A stretch of DNA of 64,000 bases, taken from the NCBI RefSeq assembly GCF_900142445.1, contig NZ_FRAV01000009.1:62001-126000 (forward strand), written 5' to 3'. Below are positions 28,067 to 35,507 of the stretch, piece after piece. A program made the translations under genes and the position numbers. The notes beneath the pieces are model-generated. The model had not been told where the DNA came from. It was given only the letters and a program-made list of their open reading frames with translations, and searched no databases. The DNA is from Chryseobacterium polytrichastri. Its GTDB lineage: Bacteria > Bacteroidota > Bacteroidia > Flavobacteriales > Weeksellaceae. Each line of letters starts with the position of its first letter. Within the stretch, counting starts at the first letter, position 1.

Positions 28067-28099
28067 AGACTTTCAATTTTTTGTTGGAAGTCTTTTTTA
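28067..28099 (+). terminator. Intrinsic terminator after the thioredoxin-like gene
   Basis: AGACTTTCAA / TTGGAAGTCT stem (one wobble), 7-base loop, then TTTTTTAT. Confidence 0.82.
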
Positions 28100-28160
28100 T
28101 TTTCCCGAAATTCGAGACTTTATTTTAAAATTCAAAACTACCCTCGGATCTCAGATAAAA

Positions 28161-30245
28161 ATGACGCTAGAAACATCCATTGAATACGTAAAAGGAATTG
28201 GTCCTGATAAAGCTAAACTCATTAAAAATGTGTTGGGAATTTCTACGGTGGAAGATTTTCTTACCTTCTACCCTACTCGTTATCTTGATAAAAGCAAAGT
28301 ATATAAAATTGCTAATCTTCAGGAAAGTACAATTGAAATTCAATTAAAAGGAAAAATCACGCATGTTCAGGAAATTCAAACAGGAAAAGTAAAAAGACTT
28401 TCTGCTAAATTTAATGATGAAACAGGAATGATGGATCTTGTTTGGTTTCAGTATTCAAAATGGATGATAGAACAACTTCCTATCAACCGGGATATCTATA
28501 TTTTTGGAAAGATTAATTTTTTCAATAATCAATATTCAATGCCGCATCCGGAAATCGAAATTGACGAGAAAAAAGAAAGCGAGAACCGTTTAAGCCCAAT
28601 TTATCCAAGTTCGGAAAAACTGACTAAAAGAGGATTGCATCAAAAATTCTTTCAGGGAGTTTTAAGAAATATCTGCAAAGAAATTCCTAATCTTATTCAG
28701 GAAAACCTTCCAGATTATATGATCAGTTCTTTTAAGTTTATGTCTCGACAACATACGTATCTAAATATTCATTTCCCAAAAGATTTAGATCATTTTGAAA
28801 AGGCAAACAACAGATTAAAATTTGAAGAATCATTCTTTTTTCAATTAGGATTTGGTTTAAAAAAACTTCATCATAAAACCCAATCTCACGGTAATCCGTT
28901 TCCTGTGGTTGGAGAATATTTTACGAATTTCTATTCTAACAATCTTCCTTTTGAACTTACCAATGCTCAGAAAAGAGTCTTAAAGGAAATTCGTATGGAT
29001 ATGAAAAGACCTATCCAAATGAACAGACTGCTACAAGGCGATGTAGGTTCGGGAAAAACAATGGTAGCTTTATTGACGATGCTGATTGCGATGGATAATG
29101 GTTTTCAAAGTTGTCTTATGGCACCAACTGAAATTTTAGCACAACAACATTTTAACGGAATTAAAGATTTATTGACAGAAACAGGCATCAATGTTCGTAT
29201 TCTGACAGGCTCTTCTAAAGCATCTGAAAGAAAAATTATTCATCAGGAATTAGAAAATGGTGAACTTTCTATTTTAATAGGAACGCATGCTGTTTTGGAA
29301 GACAAGGTTAAATTTAAAAATCTTGGGTTAGCTATTATTGATGAGCAACACCGATTTGGAGTGGCACAAAGGGCCAAACTTTGGGCTAAAAATAGAATCC
29401 CACCACATATTCTGGTGATGACCGCTACGCCTATTCCAAGGACATTGGCCATGAGTTTTTATTCTGATCTTGATGTTTCTGTGATTGATGAAATGCCGGT
29501 TGGAAGAAAACCCATCATTACAGCTCACAGACGTGAAAAAGATAGAGATTATGTTTACAATTTCTGTAGAGATGAGATCAAAAAAGGAAGACAGGTTTAC
29601 TTTGTATACCCGTTAATTGATGAATCTGAAACGTTGGATTATAAAAATTTAATGGAAGGTCTTGAGCATGTGATGAATTCTTTTCCGGATTATAAAGTCT
29701 CTATGCTTCATGGTAAAATGAAACCTGCCGAAAAAGATGCTGCGATGAACTATTTCGCTTCAGGAGAAGCTGAAATTATGGTGGCTACAACAGTAATTGA
29801 AGTTGGAGTAAATGTTCCGAATGCTTCGGTAATGGTTATTGAAAGCTCAGAAAGGTTCGGATTATCTCAACTTCACCAATTGCGTGGTCGTGTGGGCCGT
29901 GGAGCCGAACAAAGCTATTGTATATTAATGACTTCAGAAAAGCTATCCAAAGAAAGCAGAACCCGTATAAAGACCATGACGGAAACCAATGATGGTTTTA
30001 AAATTTCTGAAGTAGATATGCAACTTCGAGGTCCCGGAGATATCTTGGGAACACAACAAAGTGGTGTACTAGATTTTAAAAAGCTGGACCTTGTGAATGA
30101 TGCTGCGATTATAAAAACAACAAAAAAATCTGTAGAAAGAATTTTAGAATCCGATCCTTTATTATCAAAACCAGAAAATCAGGTTATTAAGAATTACTAT
30201 ATCAGGTACTATAAAGGAAAAAATAAATGGAGTAAAATTTCATAA
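28161..30245 (+). CDS. recG: ATP-dependent DNA helicase RecG
   Basis: RecG remodels stalled replication forks and branch-migrates Holliday junctions. The 694-residue protein has the N-terminal wedge/OB domain (about 1-230), Walker A GDVGSGKT (about 293-300), the DEAD-type box DEQH (about 394-397), TATPIPRTLAM (motif III), and the conserved C-terminal QLRGRVGRG and MQLRGPGDILGTQQSG blocks. Length is normal. It is monocistronic between the terminator at 28067-28099 and a hairpin just after its stop. Confidence 0.97.
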   Translation: MTLETSIEYVKGIGPDKAKLIKNVLGISTVEDFLTFYPTRYLDKSKVYKIANLQESTIEIQLKGKITHVQEIQTGKVKRLSAKFNDETGMMDLVWFQYSKWMIEQLPINRDIYIFGKINFFNNQYSMPHPEIEIDEKKESENRLSPIYPSSEKLTKRGLHQKFFQGVLRNICKEIPNLIQENLPDYMISSFKFMSRQHTYLNIHFPKDLDHFEKANNRLKFEESFFFQLGFGLKKLHHKTQSHGNPFPVVGEYFTNFYSNNLPFELTNAQKRVLKEIRMDMKRPIQMNRLLQGDVGSGKTMVALLTMLIAMDNGFQSCLMAPTEILAQQHFNGIKDLLTETGINVRILTGSSKASERKIIHQELENGELSILIGTHAVLEDKVKFKNLGLAIIDEQHRFGVAQRAKLWAKNRIPPHILVMTATPIPRTLAMSFYSDLDVSVIDEMPVGRKPIITAHRREKDRDYVYNFCRDEIKKGRQVYFVYPLIDESETLDYKNLMEGLEHVMNSFPDYKVSMLHGKMKPAEKDAAMNYFASGEAEIMVATTVIEVGVNVPNASVMVIESSERFGLSQLHQLRGRVGRGAEQSYCILMTSEKLSKESRTRIKTMTETNDGFKISEVDMQLRGPGDILGTQQSGVLDFKKLDLVNDAAIIKTTKKSVERILESDPLLSKPENQVIKNYYIRYYKGKNKWSKIS

Positions 30246-30250
30246 AAAAA

Positions 30251-30277
30251 CCGCGAAAAGAAATAATCTTTACGCGG
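30251..30277 (+). terminator. Hairpin after recG
   Basis: CCGCGAAAAG / CTTTACGCGG stem with one mismatch and a 7-base loop. There is no T-run after it, but an A-run before it. Confidence 0.55.
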
Positions 30278-30439
30278 CCCCCTTATAAAACTGTTATTTA
30301 GAAGAAATTACTTTTGGTCGTTTCTTAAAAATTTATTTTAATAGCTATAAACTTTAATATCTTGTGATTTGGTGTGAAAATATTTATACTATTACTTGAA
30401 GTATTTTTTATAGCTACAACTATTAAAATAAATTGAAAA

Positions 30440-30622
30440 AAAACAAAATGAATTATGTTTCCAACTTGCTTATTATAAAAACTAACTATGTTTCGATTAA
30501 GGAAAATTTAAAATGAAACGAATATTTCCTTAACCTACTATGAGTTTTCATGATTGTACCGTTTTGTTTAAAGATCTTCTTCGCTTTATAAAATTGGAAA
30601 TTCATATAATTCATTTTGTTTT
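30440..30622. repeat. Long-range inverted repeat with inner hairpin
   Basis: AAAACAAAATGAATTAT (30440-30456) is the perfect reverse complement of 30606-30622. Just inside, TTTCCAA pairs with TTGGAAA. A further 9-bp hairpin, TTAAGGAAA/TTTCCTTAA, lies at 30497-30533. It could be a structured RNA or a miniature mobile-element relic. Confidence 0.55.
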
Positions 30623-30863
30623 AACTAACATTGTGATTTATATAATCTAAGTTTCTAAGTGAAACAATTATCTCTCATTCATTTATTGCTTTTTATATAA
30701 CTAATTTGTGTTGCTTGTTTACTTGACAAAAATGGTAATATGTTAAGCAAAAAGTTTTATATCATTTTAATTATTAGTTACACAATTTTCACCTTAGTGT
30801 GAATATTATGTAACAAATACTATCTTTTTGCTTTTCACCTGAATTTTATAAACTCCTTACCCA

Positions 30864-31310
30864 TCATACTTTCATGATAAAATTATCTCTATTAAGTCCC
30901 GAGGTATAATATTGCCAATTTAGTGTAATCACTTCGGAAAGCACCTTTTTCATCGCCGTATAATCCTCTCTCTTTTTAATGAAAACATTTGCTCCATTAA
31001 TAAAGATATTCTCTATTTCATCCTCAGATAAATCTTCAGAATAAACAGCTGTTACCATATTATCAAACCTAAAATCAGTCTTAATTTCTAAAAGACATTC
31101 TAAACTGTTTTTCATCGAGATATTATAATTCATAAATAATATCTCCGGAACAAGAGCTTCTTGACTATTCAGATACTCCATTAGATTCTCTCCGTTACAA
31201 AAACTCTGAATCTTAACTCCTATTTTTAATTCTTTAAGAATCTTTTTAAAAACAATACGATTTCCTTCGTCATCATCTACCAATATCACGCTAAGATATT
31301 CTCTATTCAT
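30864..31310 (-). CDS. Response-regulator receiver-like protein without the phospho-acceptor Asp
   Basis: A 148-residue stand-alone receiver domain. The acidic pocket (VDDDEGNRIVF, residues 11-21) and the conserved Lys (VFIKKRED, about 112) are present. The position of the phosphorylated Asp reads Asn61 (ILFMNYNIS instead of the usual L-D-x-x-M-P). It is probably an atypical receiver that does not use Asp phosphorylation. It overlaps the 3' end of the AraC-type gene by 8 bases, so the two are translationally coupled and probably act together. Confidence 0.8.
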   Translation of the reverse strand: MNREYLSVILVDDDEGNRIVFKKILKELKIGVKIQSFCNGENLMEYLNSQEALVPEILFMNYNISMKNSLECLLEIKTDFRFDNMVTAVYSEDLSEDEIENIFINGANVFIKKREDYTAMKKVLSEVITLNWQYYTSGLNRDNFIMKV

Positions 31311-31884
31311 ATTGAACTCTGGTATTGATGATCATGCTTTGCGCTTTCCTTCTTTTGATAATAATTTTTTGAAACTGAGAAGGTGTTACTCCTGTCATAT
31401 TCTTAAATTGTGTACTCAAATGGGCTACGCTAGAATAATTAAGCTTAAGCGCAATCTCTGTAAGACTTTGTTTATTGCCAATGATCAATTCTTTTGCATA
31501 CTCTATCTTTTGCAGCATAATGAAATTCTCTATGGAAGTATAGGTAACCTCAGAAAAGAGATTAGATAAATATCCATAACTATGATTCAATTTTTCTGCT
31601 ATATAAATAGACGCTTTTACTTGGATTGTTTCCTCAGAAAAAACCAACTCTACAATAGCATCTTTTATTTTTTGTATTAAAGCCGTTTTCTGGCTTTCAA
31701 TAATTTCAATACCGTAATCTTCAAGATTTTTCTTGAAAATACTATGCTGTTCTTGAGTCAGGGATTCATAAAATTCAACCTCCCCAAAATTCAGCAAACG
31801 ATACTTCAAACCATGCTCTTTAAGTTTTTCATCCAAAATCTTCTTACAAAGAGCATTGAAATCAAATTTCACATACATTTTCAT
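31303..31884 (-). CDS. AraC-family transcriptional regulator
   Basis: 193 residues. The C-terminal half (about 85-185) is an AraC double helix-turn-helix: the segment with SLTEIALKLNYSSVAHLSTQ is the second HTH, followed by FKNMTGVTPSQFQK. The N-terminal 75 residues form a small domain (FNALCKKILDEKL, FGEVEFYESLTQEQ) that I cannot assign but that recurs in Bacteroidota regulators. There is no sensor kinase. It is followed with an 8-base overlap by the pseudo-receiver gene. Confidence 0.85.
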   Translation of the reverse strand: MKMYVKFDFNALCKKILDEKLKEHGLKYRLLNFGEVEFYESLTQEQHSIFKKNLEDYGIEIIESQKTALIQKIKDAIVELVFSEETIQVKASIYIAEKLNHSYGYLSNLFSEVTYTSIENFIMLQKIEYAKELIIGNKQSLTEIALKLNYSSVAHLSTQFKNMTGVTPSQFQKIIIKRRKAQSMIINTRVQYE

Positions 31885-31977
31885 CTCAGTATAATTGTGC
31901 TAATATTTCAGTAAATATAATACTTTATTTCAATTAAAAGTGAATTAGGGTGAAAAATTTACCATTTTTTGTTAAAA

Positions 31978-32009
31978 CGCAAAAAACTCCTGTATTGTTG
32001 AATACAGGA
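31978..32009 (-). terminator. Intrinsic terminator, probably of the 32180 GNAT gene
   Basis: Perfect TCCTGTATT / AATACAGGA stem with a 4-base loop, followed on the minus strand by GTTTTTTG. The nearest upstream minus-strand gene ends at 32180. The rest of 31885-32179 holds no recognisable gene. Confidence 0.75.
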
Positions 32010-32179
32010 ATTTAAACACTAAGGATGAAAAAAAATATACTGATAATAGCTAAAAAAGCTTAAAACCAAGCATATGAATGTATTATTGTAAAGTGATTTG
32101 GTTCTGATACAAAGATGATCTAAATACCGACATCACCTGTTATAGAATTACGGTTTAATATTACAGAATTTTAAGTCAA

Positions 32180-32683
32180 TTATTTGTGAATTATAAACTC
32201 CATTAAATAGTCATCCATGAAAAAACTATTCCCAATATCAAAAACACCTTCATCGTATACATTATAGCCTTGAGATTCATAGAATTTTTTCGCAGAATTA
32301 TATTTATTTACGTTCAAAATAATTCTGTTATTTCCTTTCTCAGAAATATTTTTATTTAAAAATAGTAAAGCTTCTTTTCCAAAACCTTTTCCTTTACTTT
32401 CAGGAACTAAATAAATACGATGAAGTTTGGTGGTGTTCAATTCATATCCGATCTCGTACCCTAAAAAACCTTCAAATGAACCTGTATGATCATCCTGAAT
32501 TAAATAGTAATAATAATCAGGATTTTTCATCTGGTTAGATATTTCTTCCTGAGAATACATTGTATTCAGCATGTATTCCATCTGTTCCTTAGAAAGGATT
32601 TCTGCGTAAGCATTCTCCCAAGATCTTTTCGCTAAATCCTGAATCAAGGGAATATCATTTTCTGTAGCTTTAATAAATTTCAT
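32180..32683 (-). CDS. GNAT-family N-acetyltransferase
   Basis: A 167-residue acetyl-CoA-dependent acetyltransferase. The acetyl-CoA loop is LVPESKGKGFGKEALLFL (about residues 97-114, matching Q/RxxGxG/A). The N-terminus IKATENDIPLIQDLAKRSW is typical of spermidine/amino acid GNATs. The substrate is unknown. It is monocistronic between terminators. Confidence 0.87.
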   Translation of the reverse strand: MKFIKATENDIPLIQDLAKRSWENAYAEILSKEQMEYMLNTMYSQEEISNQMKNPDYYYYLIQDDHTGSFEGFLGYEIGYELNTTKLHRIYLVPESKGKGFGKEALLFLNKNISEKGNNRIILNVNKYNSAKKFYESQGYNVYDEGVFDIGNSFFMDDYLMEFIIHK

Positions 32684-32734
32684 TATTTTAAATTTTAATA
32701 TATCGTAATGTTCGCAAAGACTTTAAATAGAAGA

Positions 32735-32769
32735 ACAAAAAAGGTGAAAAGTTTTAAACTTCTCACCTT
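32735..32769 (-). terminator. Intrinsic terminator of dapA
   Basis: AAGGTGAAAAGTTT / AAACTTCTCACCTT with one mismatch. The minus-strand product ends in a U-run. It lies 52 bases beyond the dapA stop. Confidence 0.82.
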
Positions 32770-32820
32770 AATATGTTTATAGCAACTTTAAAATGTTACT
32801 TGAAAATTCACAATTCACTT

Positions 32821-33693
32821 TTAAATGTTTGCCATTTCAGCTTTAATCTTTGCATAAAGTCCTTCTGAAGCAGGAACAAGCGGAAGTCTTAAATAATTTT
32901 TAATAATTCCTTTTTCTGTAAGAATCACTTTAATTCCGCAAGGGTTACCTTCAGCAAAAATCAACCTTGTGATATCCACTAGTTTATTGTGAATCTCATA
33001 AGCTTCTTTTACCTTACCTTCAAAAGCCAACTGCACCATGGTAGAAAACTCCTTTGGATATCCTTGTCCAATTACAGAGATTACACCGTCTCCACCCGCT
33101 AAAGTTACCGGAAGTGTATATTCATCATCACCAGAAACTAAAGAAAATCCTTCAGGTTTCTTTCTTAAAATATCAAAATATTGAAGAATGTTTGGAGAAG
33201 CTTCTTTAATTAAGAATAAATTCGGGAATTCTTTTGCCAAACGAATTGTAGTATCAGCCTCCACATTTTGCCCTGTTCTTGAAGGCACATTATAAATAAT
33301 GATATTCTTTCCTGTAGAAGCTAATGCTTTATAATGCTGATAAAGCCCTTCCTGATTAGGTTTGTTATAATACGGGGATACAGACAATACCGCTTCAAAA
33401 GCAGAAAGGTCTGTTTCCTCAATTTGTTTTTTAACTTCAAGCGTATTATTTCCACCAATTCCCAATACCAAAGGCAAGCGTTTACTGTTCACCTTAATGA
33501 TATGATCTACCACCTGTTTCTTCTCCTCATCAGAAAGCGTTGCTGCTTCCGCCGTAGTTCCCAAAACAACTAAATAACTGGTTCCGTTCTCGATATTATA
33601 TTCAACAAGTTTCGTTAAACTATCGAAGTCAACGGATAAATCTTCATTAAAGGGTGTTACCAAAGCTACACCTACTCCTTTTAAAATACTCAT
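32821..33693 (-). CDS. dapA: 4-hydroxy-tetrahydrodipicolinate synthase
   Basis: DapA condenses pyruvate with aspartate semialdehyde in the lysine/meso-DAP pathway. 290 residues, a (beta/alpha)8 barrel: LGTTAEAATLS (pyruvate site), YYNKPNQEGLYQHY, Tyr134 in YNVPSRTGQN and the Schiff-base Lys163 in LIKEAS. All catalytic residues are present. It is monocistronic with the minus-strand terminator at 32735-32769, and the next gene on the right is divergent. Confidence 0.96.
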   Translation of the reverse strand: MSILKGVGVALVTPFNEDLSVDFDSLTKLVEYNIENGTSYLVVLGTTAEAATLSDEEKKQVVDHIIKVNSKRLPLVLGIGGNNTLEVKKQIEETDLSAFEAVLSVSPYYNKPNQEGLYQHYKALASTGKNIIIYNVPSRTGQNVEADTTIRLAKEFPNLFLIKEASPNILQYFDILRKKPEGFSLVSGDDEYTLPVTLAGGDGVISVIGQGYPKEFSTMVQLAFEGKVKEAYEIHNKLVDITRLIFAEGNPCGIKVILTEKGIIKNYLRLPLVPASEGLYAKIKAEMANI

Positions 33694-33712
33694 CTGTTAA
33701 AATTATTTTTGT

Positions 33713-33720
33713 CAAATTTA
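33713..33720 (-). promoter_or_regulatory. Candidate -7 element of dapA
   Basis: TAAATTTG on the minus strand fits TAnnTTTG, 19 bases before the start. No well-spaced -33 element. Confidence 0.38.
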
Positions 33721-33774
33721 ATAATTTACACCAAGAATTTATAATAAATAATAATGTTTTATTATACATATAAT

Positions 33775-33782
33775 TATATTTG
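33775..33782 (+). promoter_or_regulatory. Candidate -7 element of the nucleotidase/porZ/recO operon
   Basis: TATATTTG fits TAnnTTTG, 18 bases before the ATG at 33801. It overlaps a TTG that opens a longer frame, which argues against that upstream start. Confidence 0.45.
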
Positions 33783-33800
33783 CATATACTAAAAGAAATT

Positions 33801-34556
33801 ATGAAAAATAAATTCTTATTACTGGGAATTGCTCTGGCTACGCTTACCGCTTGTAAAACAACTTCGTTACAAGTTGCGAACGTGCAGACACAGAAAAATA
33901 TTTCTATTAATAACGAGCTAAAGAATGACGAGGAGTTTGTAAAAATTATTGAACCTTATAAGCAAAAATTGGATAAAGAGATGAATCAGAAGATTTCTCA
34001 TACCAATGTAGACCTTACCAAACAGGGAGACAATAGTAATTTGGGAAATCTTTTAGCAGACTACACATTCGATGGAGCAGACGAATGGGCAAAGACTCAT
34101 CTTAAAAAAAATGTAGATGCCGCTTTGATTAATATCGGAGGAATCCGTACAACAATTGGGAAAGGCAATATTTTATTGAGAAATGTGTTTGAAGTAATGC
34201 CTTTTGAAAATGAAGTAATCATTGTTAAAATAAAAGGAACCGATCTTCCAGGACTTTTTGAATATTATGCAAAAACTCAGGTGAACAATCCGGTTTCTCA
34301 TTTATACATTGAAACAAATAACGGACAATTAACAAAGTCATTAATCAATGGTAAAGCAATAAACCCTAATCAGGATTATTATATCGCAACATCTGATTAT
34401 CTGGCTTTGGGTGGTGACAACATGAAGTTCTTCGGAAAAGGAGAATCAATCCCAACAGGAATTAAATTAAGAGATCTTTTCATTGATTATTTCAAGAAAG
34501 CTCCTGAAGTAGTTCCTAATACAGACGTTCGTTTAAATTTTATTGGTAAGAAGTAA
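33801..34556 (+). CDS. 5'-nucleotidase C-terminal domain lipoprotein
   Basis: 251 residues from the ATG at 33801 (MKNKFLLLGIALATLTAC, lipobox LTAC, Cys18). The rest is a 5_nucleotid_C substrate-binding domain: LLADYTFDGAD, NIGGIRTTIGKGNILLRNVFEVMPF, and SDYLALGGDNMKFF near the end. In UshA-type enzymes this domain follows the metal domain in one chain; here it is a separate gene and comes first. Its stop overlaps the start of the metallophosphatase gene (TAATG), so the two halves are coupled and probably form one enzyme in the periplasm. Confidence 0.9.
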   Translation: MKNKFLLLGIALATLTACKTTSLQVANVQTQKNISINNELKNDEEFVKIIEPYKQKLDKEMNQKISHTNVDLTKQGDNSNLGNLLADYTFDGADEWAKTHLKKNVDAALINIGGIRTTIGKGNILLRNVFEVMPFENEVIIVKIKGTDLPGLFEYYAKTQVNNPVSHLYIETNNGQLTKSLINGKAINPNQDYYIATSDYLALGGDNMKFFGKGESIPTGIKLRDLFIDYFKKAPEVVPNTDVRLNFIGKK

Positions 34557-35506
34557 TGGATAGAAAAAAGTTTTTAAAAGCAATAGGTGGTGGAACTTTA
34601 GCAATGGCTTTAGCTCCGAATATGATGATGGCGGAAGAATTAAAAATTCTTGATTTAAAATCTGCAAACAAGCTAACGATTCTTCATACCAATGATCAAC
34701 ACAGCAGAATAGAACCTTTTGATGCAAGCTATACCAAAAATCCAAATCAGGGAGGTTTTGCGAGAAGGGCAAGCTTAATTCAGCAAATCAGAAATAAGGA
34801 AAGTAATGTTTTACTTCTTGATTCTGGTGATATTTTTCAGGGAACTCCTTATTTCAACTTCTTTGGAGGAGAATTGGAGTTTAAATTAATGTCCATGATG
34901 AAGTATGATGCTTCAACCATGGGAAATCATGACTTTGATAATAGTTTAGACGGATTTTTAAAGGTATTACCTAATGCGCAATTCCCTTTTATCTGTTCAA
35001 ATTATGATTTTAAAAATACTATTCTTGACGGAAAGACTTCTCAATATAAGATTTTCAACAAAAACGGAATTAAAGTAGGAATCTTCGGAGTAGGAATTCA
35101 ACTGGATGGATTGGTTGGCAAAAAGCAATATGGTGAAACGGTGTATTCCGATCCGGTAGATGTGGCTCAACATTATTCCAATTTCCTTAAAAACGAACAA
35201 AAATGTGATCTTGTGATTTGTCTATCACATATCGGTTACGATTACAAAGACGAACCCAATAAAATAAGTGATAAAATTTTGGCAGCTAAAACTGAAAATA
35301 TTGACATTATTTTAGGCGGTCATACGCATACATTCTTGCCGGAACCTCAGACTTTCACCAATAGACAAGGCAAAAAAGTCTTGGTCAATCAAGTGGGTTG
35401 GGCAGGTCTTCTTTTAGGTAGAATTGATTTCTTTTTTGATACTAACAAAAACGTACAACATATTTCTTGGAATAATCAGGCAATAGATAGCTCTATAATA
35501 GCATAA
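34556..35506 (+). CDS. 5'-nucleotidase metallophosphatase domain
   Basis: 316 residues carrying the dimetal site: LHTNDQHSRIEPF (about 43-55), LLDSGDIFQGTPY, GNHDFDN, LSHIGYDY and ILGGHTHTF. The N-terminus MDRKKFLKAIGGGTLAMALA looks like an export signal with a Tat-like RK-FLK pattern but no twin Arg. It lacks the C-terminal nucleotide-binding domain, which is encoded by the preceding gene. It hydrolyses nucleotides or related phosphoesters outside the cytoplasm. One base separates it from the PorZ-like gene. Confidence 0.92.
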   Translation: MDRKKFLKAIGGGTLAMALAPNMMMAEELKILDLKSANKLTILHTNDQHSRIEPFDASYTKNPNQGGFARRASLIQQIRNKESNVLLLDSGDIFQGTPYFNFFGGELEFKLMSMMKYDASTMGNHDFDNSLDGFLKVLPNAQFPFICSNYDFKNTILDGKTSQYKIFNKNGIKVGIFGVGIQLDGLVGKKQYGETVYSDPVDVAQHYSNFLKNEQKCDLVICLSHIGYDYKDEPNKISDKILAAKTENIDIILGGHTHTFLPEPQTFTNRQGKKVLVNQVGWAGLLLGRIDFFFDTNKNVQHISWNNQAIDSSIIA

Positions 35507-35507
35507 C

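Larger units (their letters stand above)
30246..30863. other. 618-base intergenic region with nested inverted repeats
   Basis: There is no convincing ORF. It holds a recG-proximal hairpin (30251-30277), a 17-bp perfect inverted repeat (30440-30456 / 30606-30622) enclosing a second one (30497-30505 / 30525-30533), and otherwise AT-rich sequence. No promoter box is clear. Confidence 0.6.
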
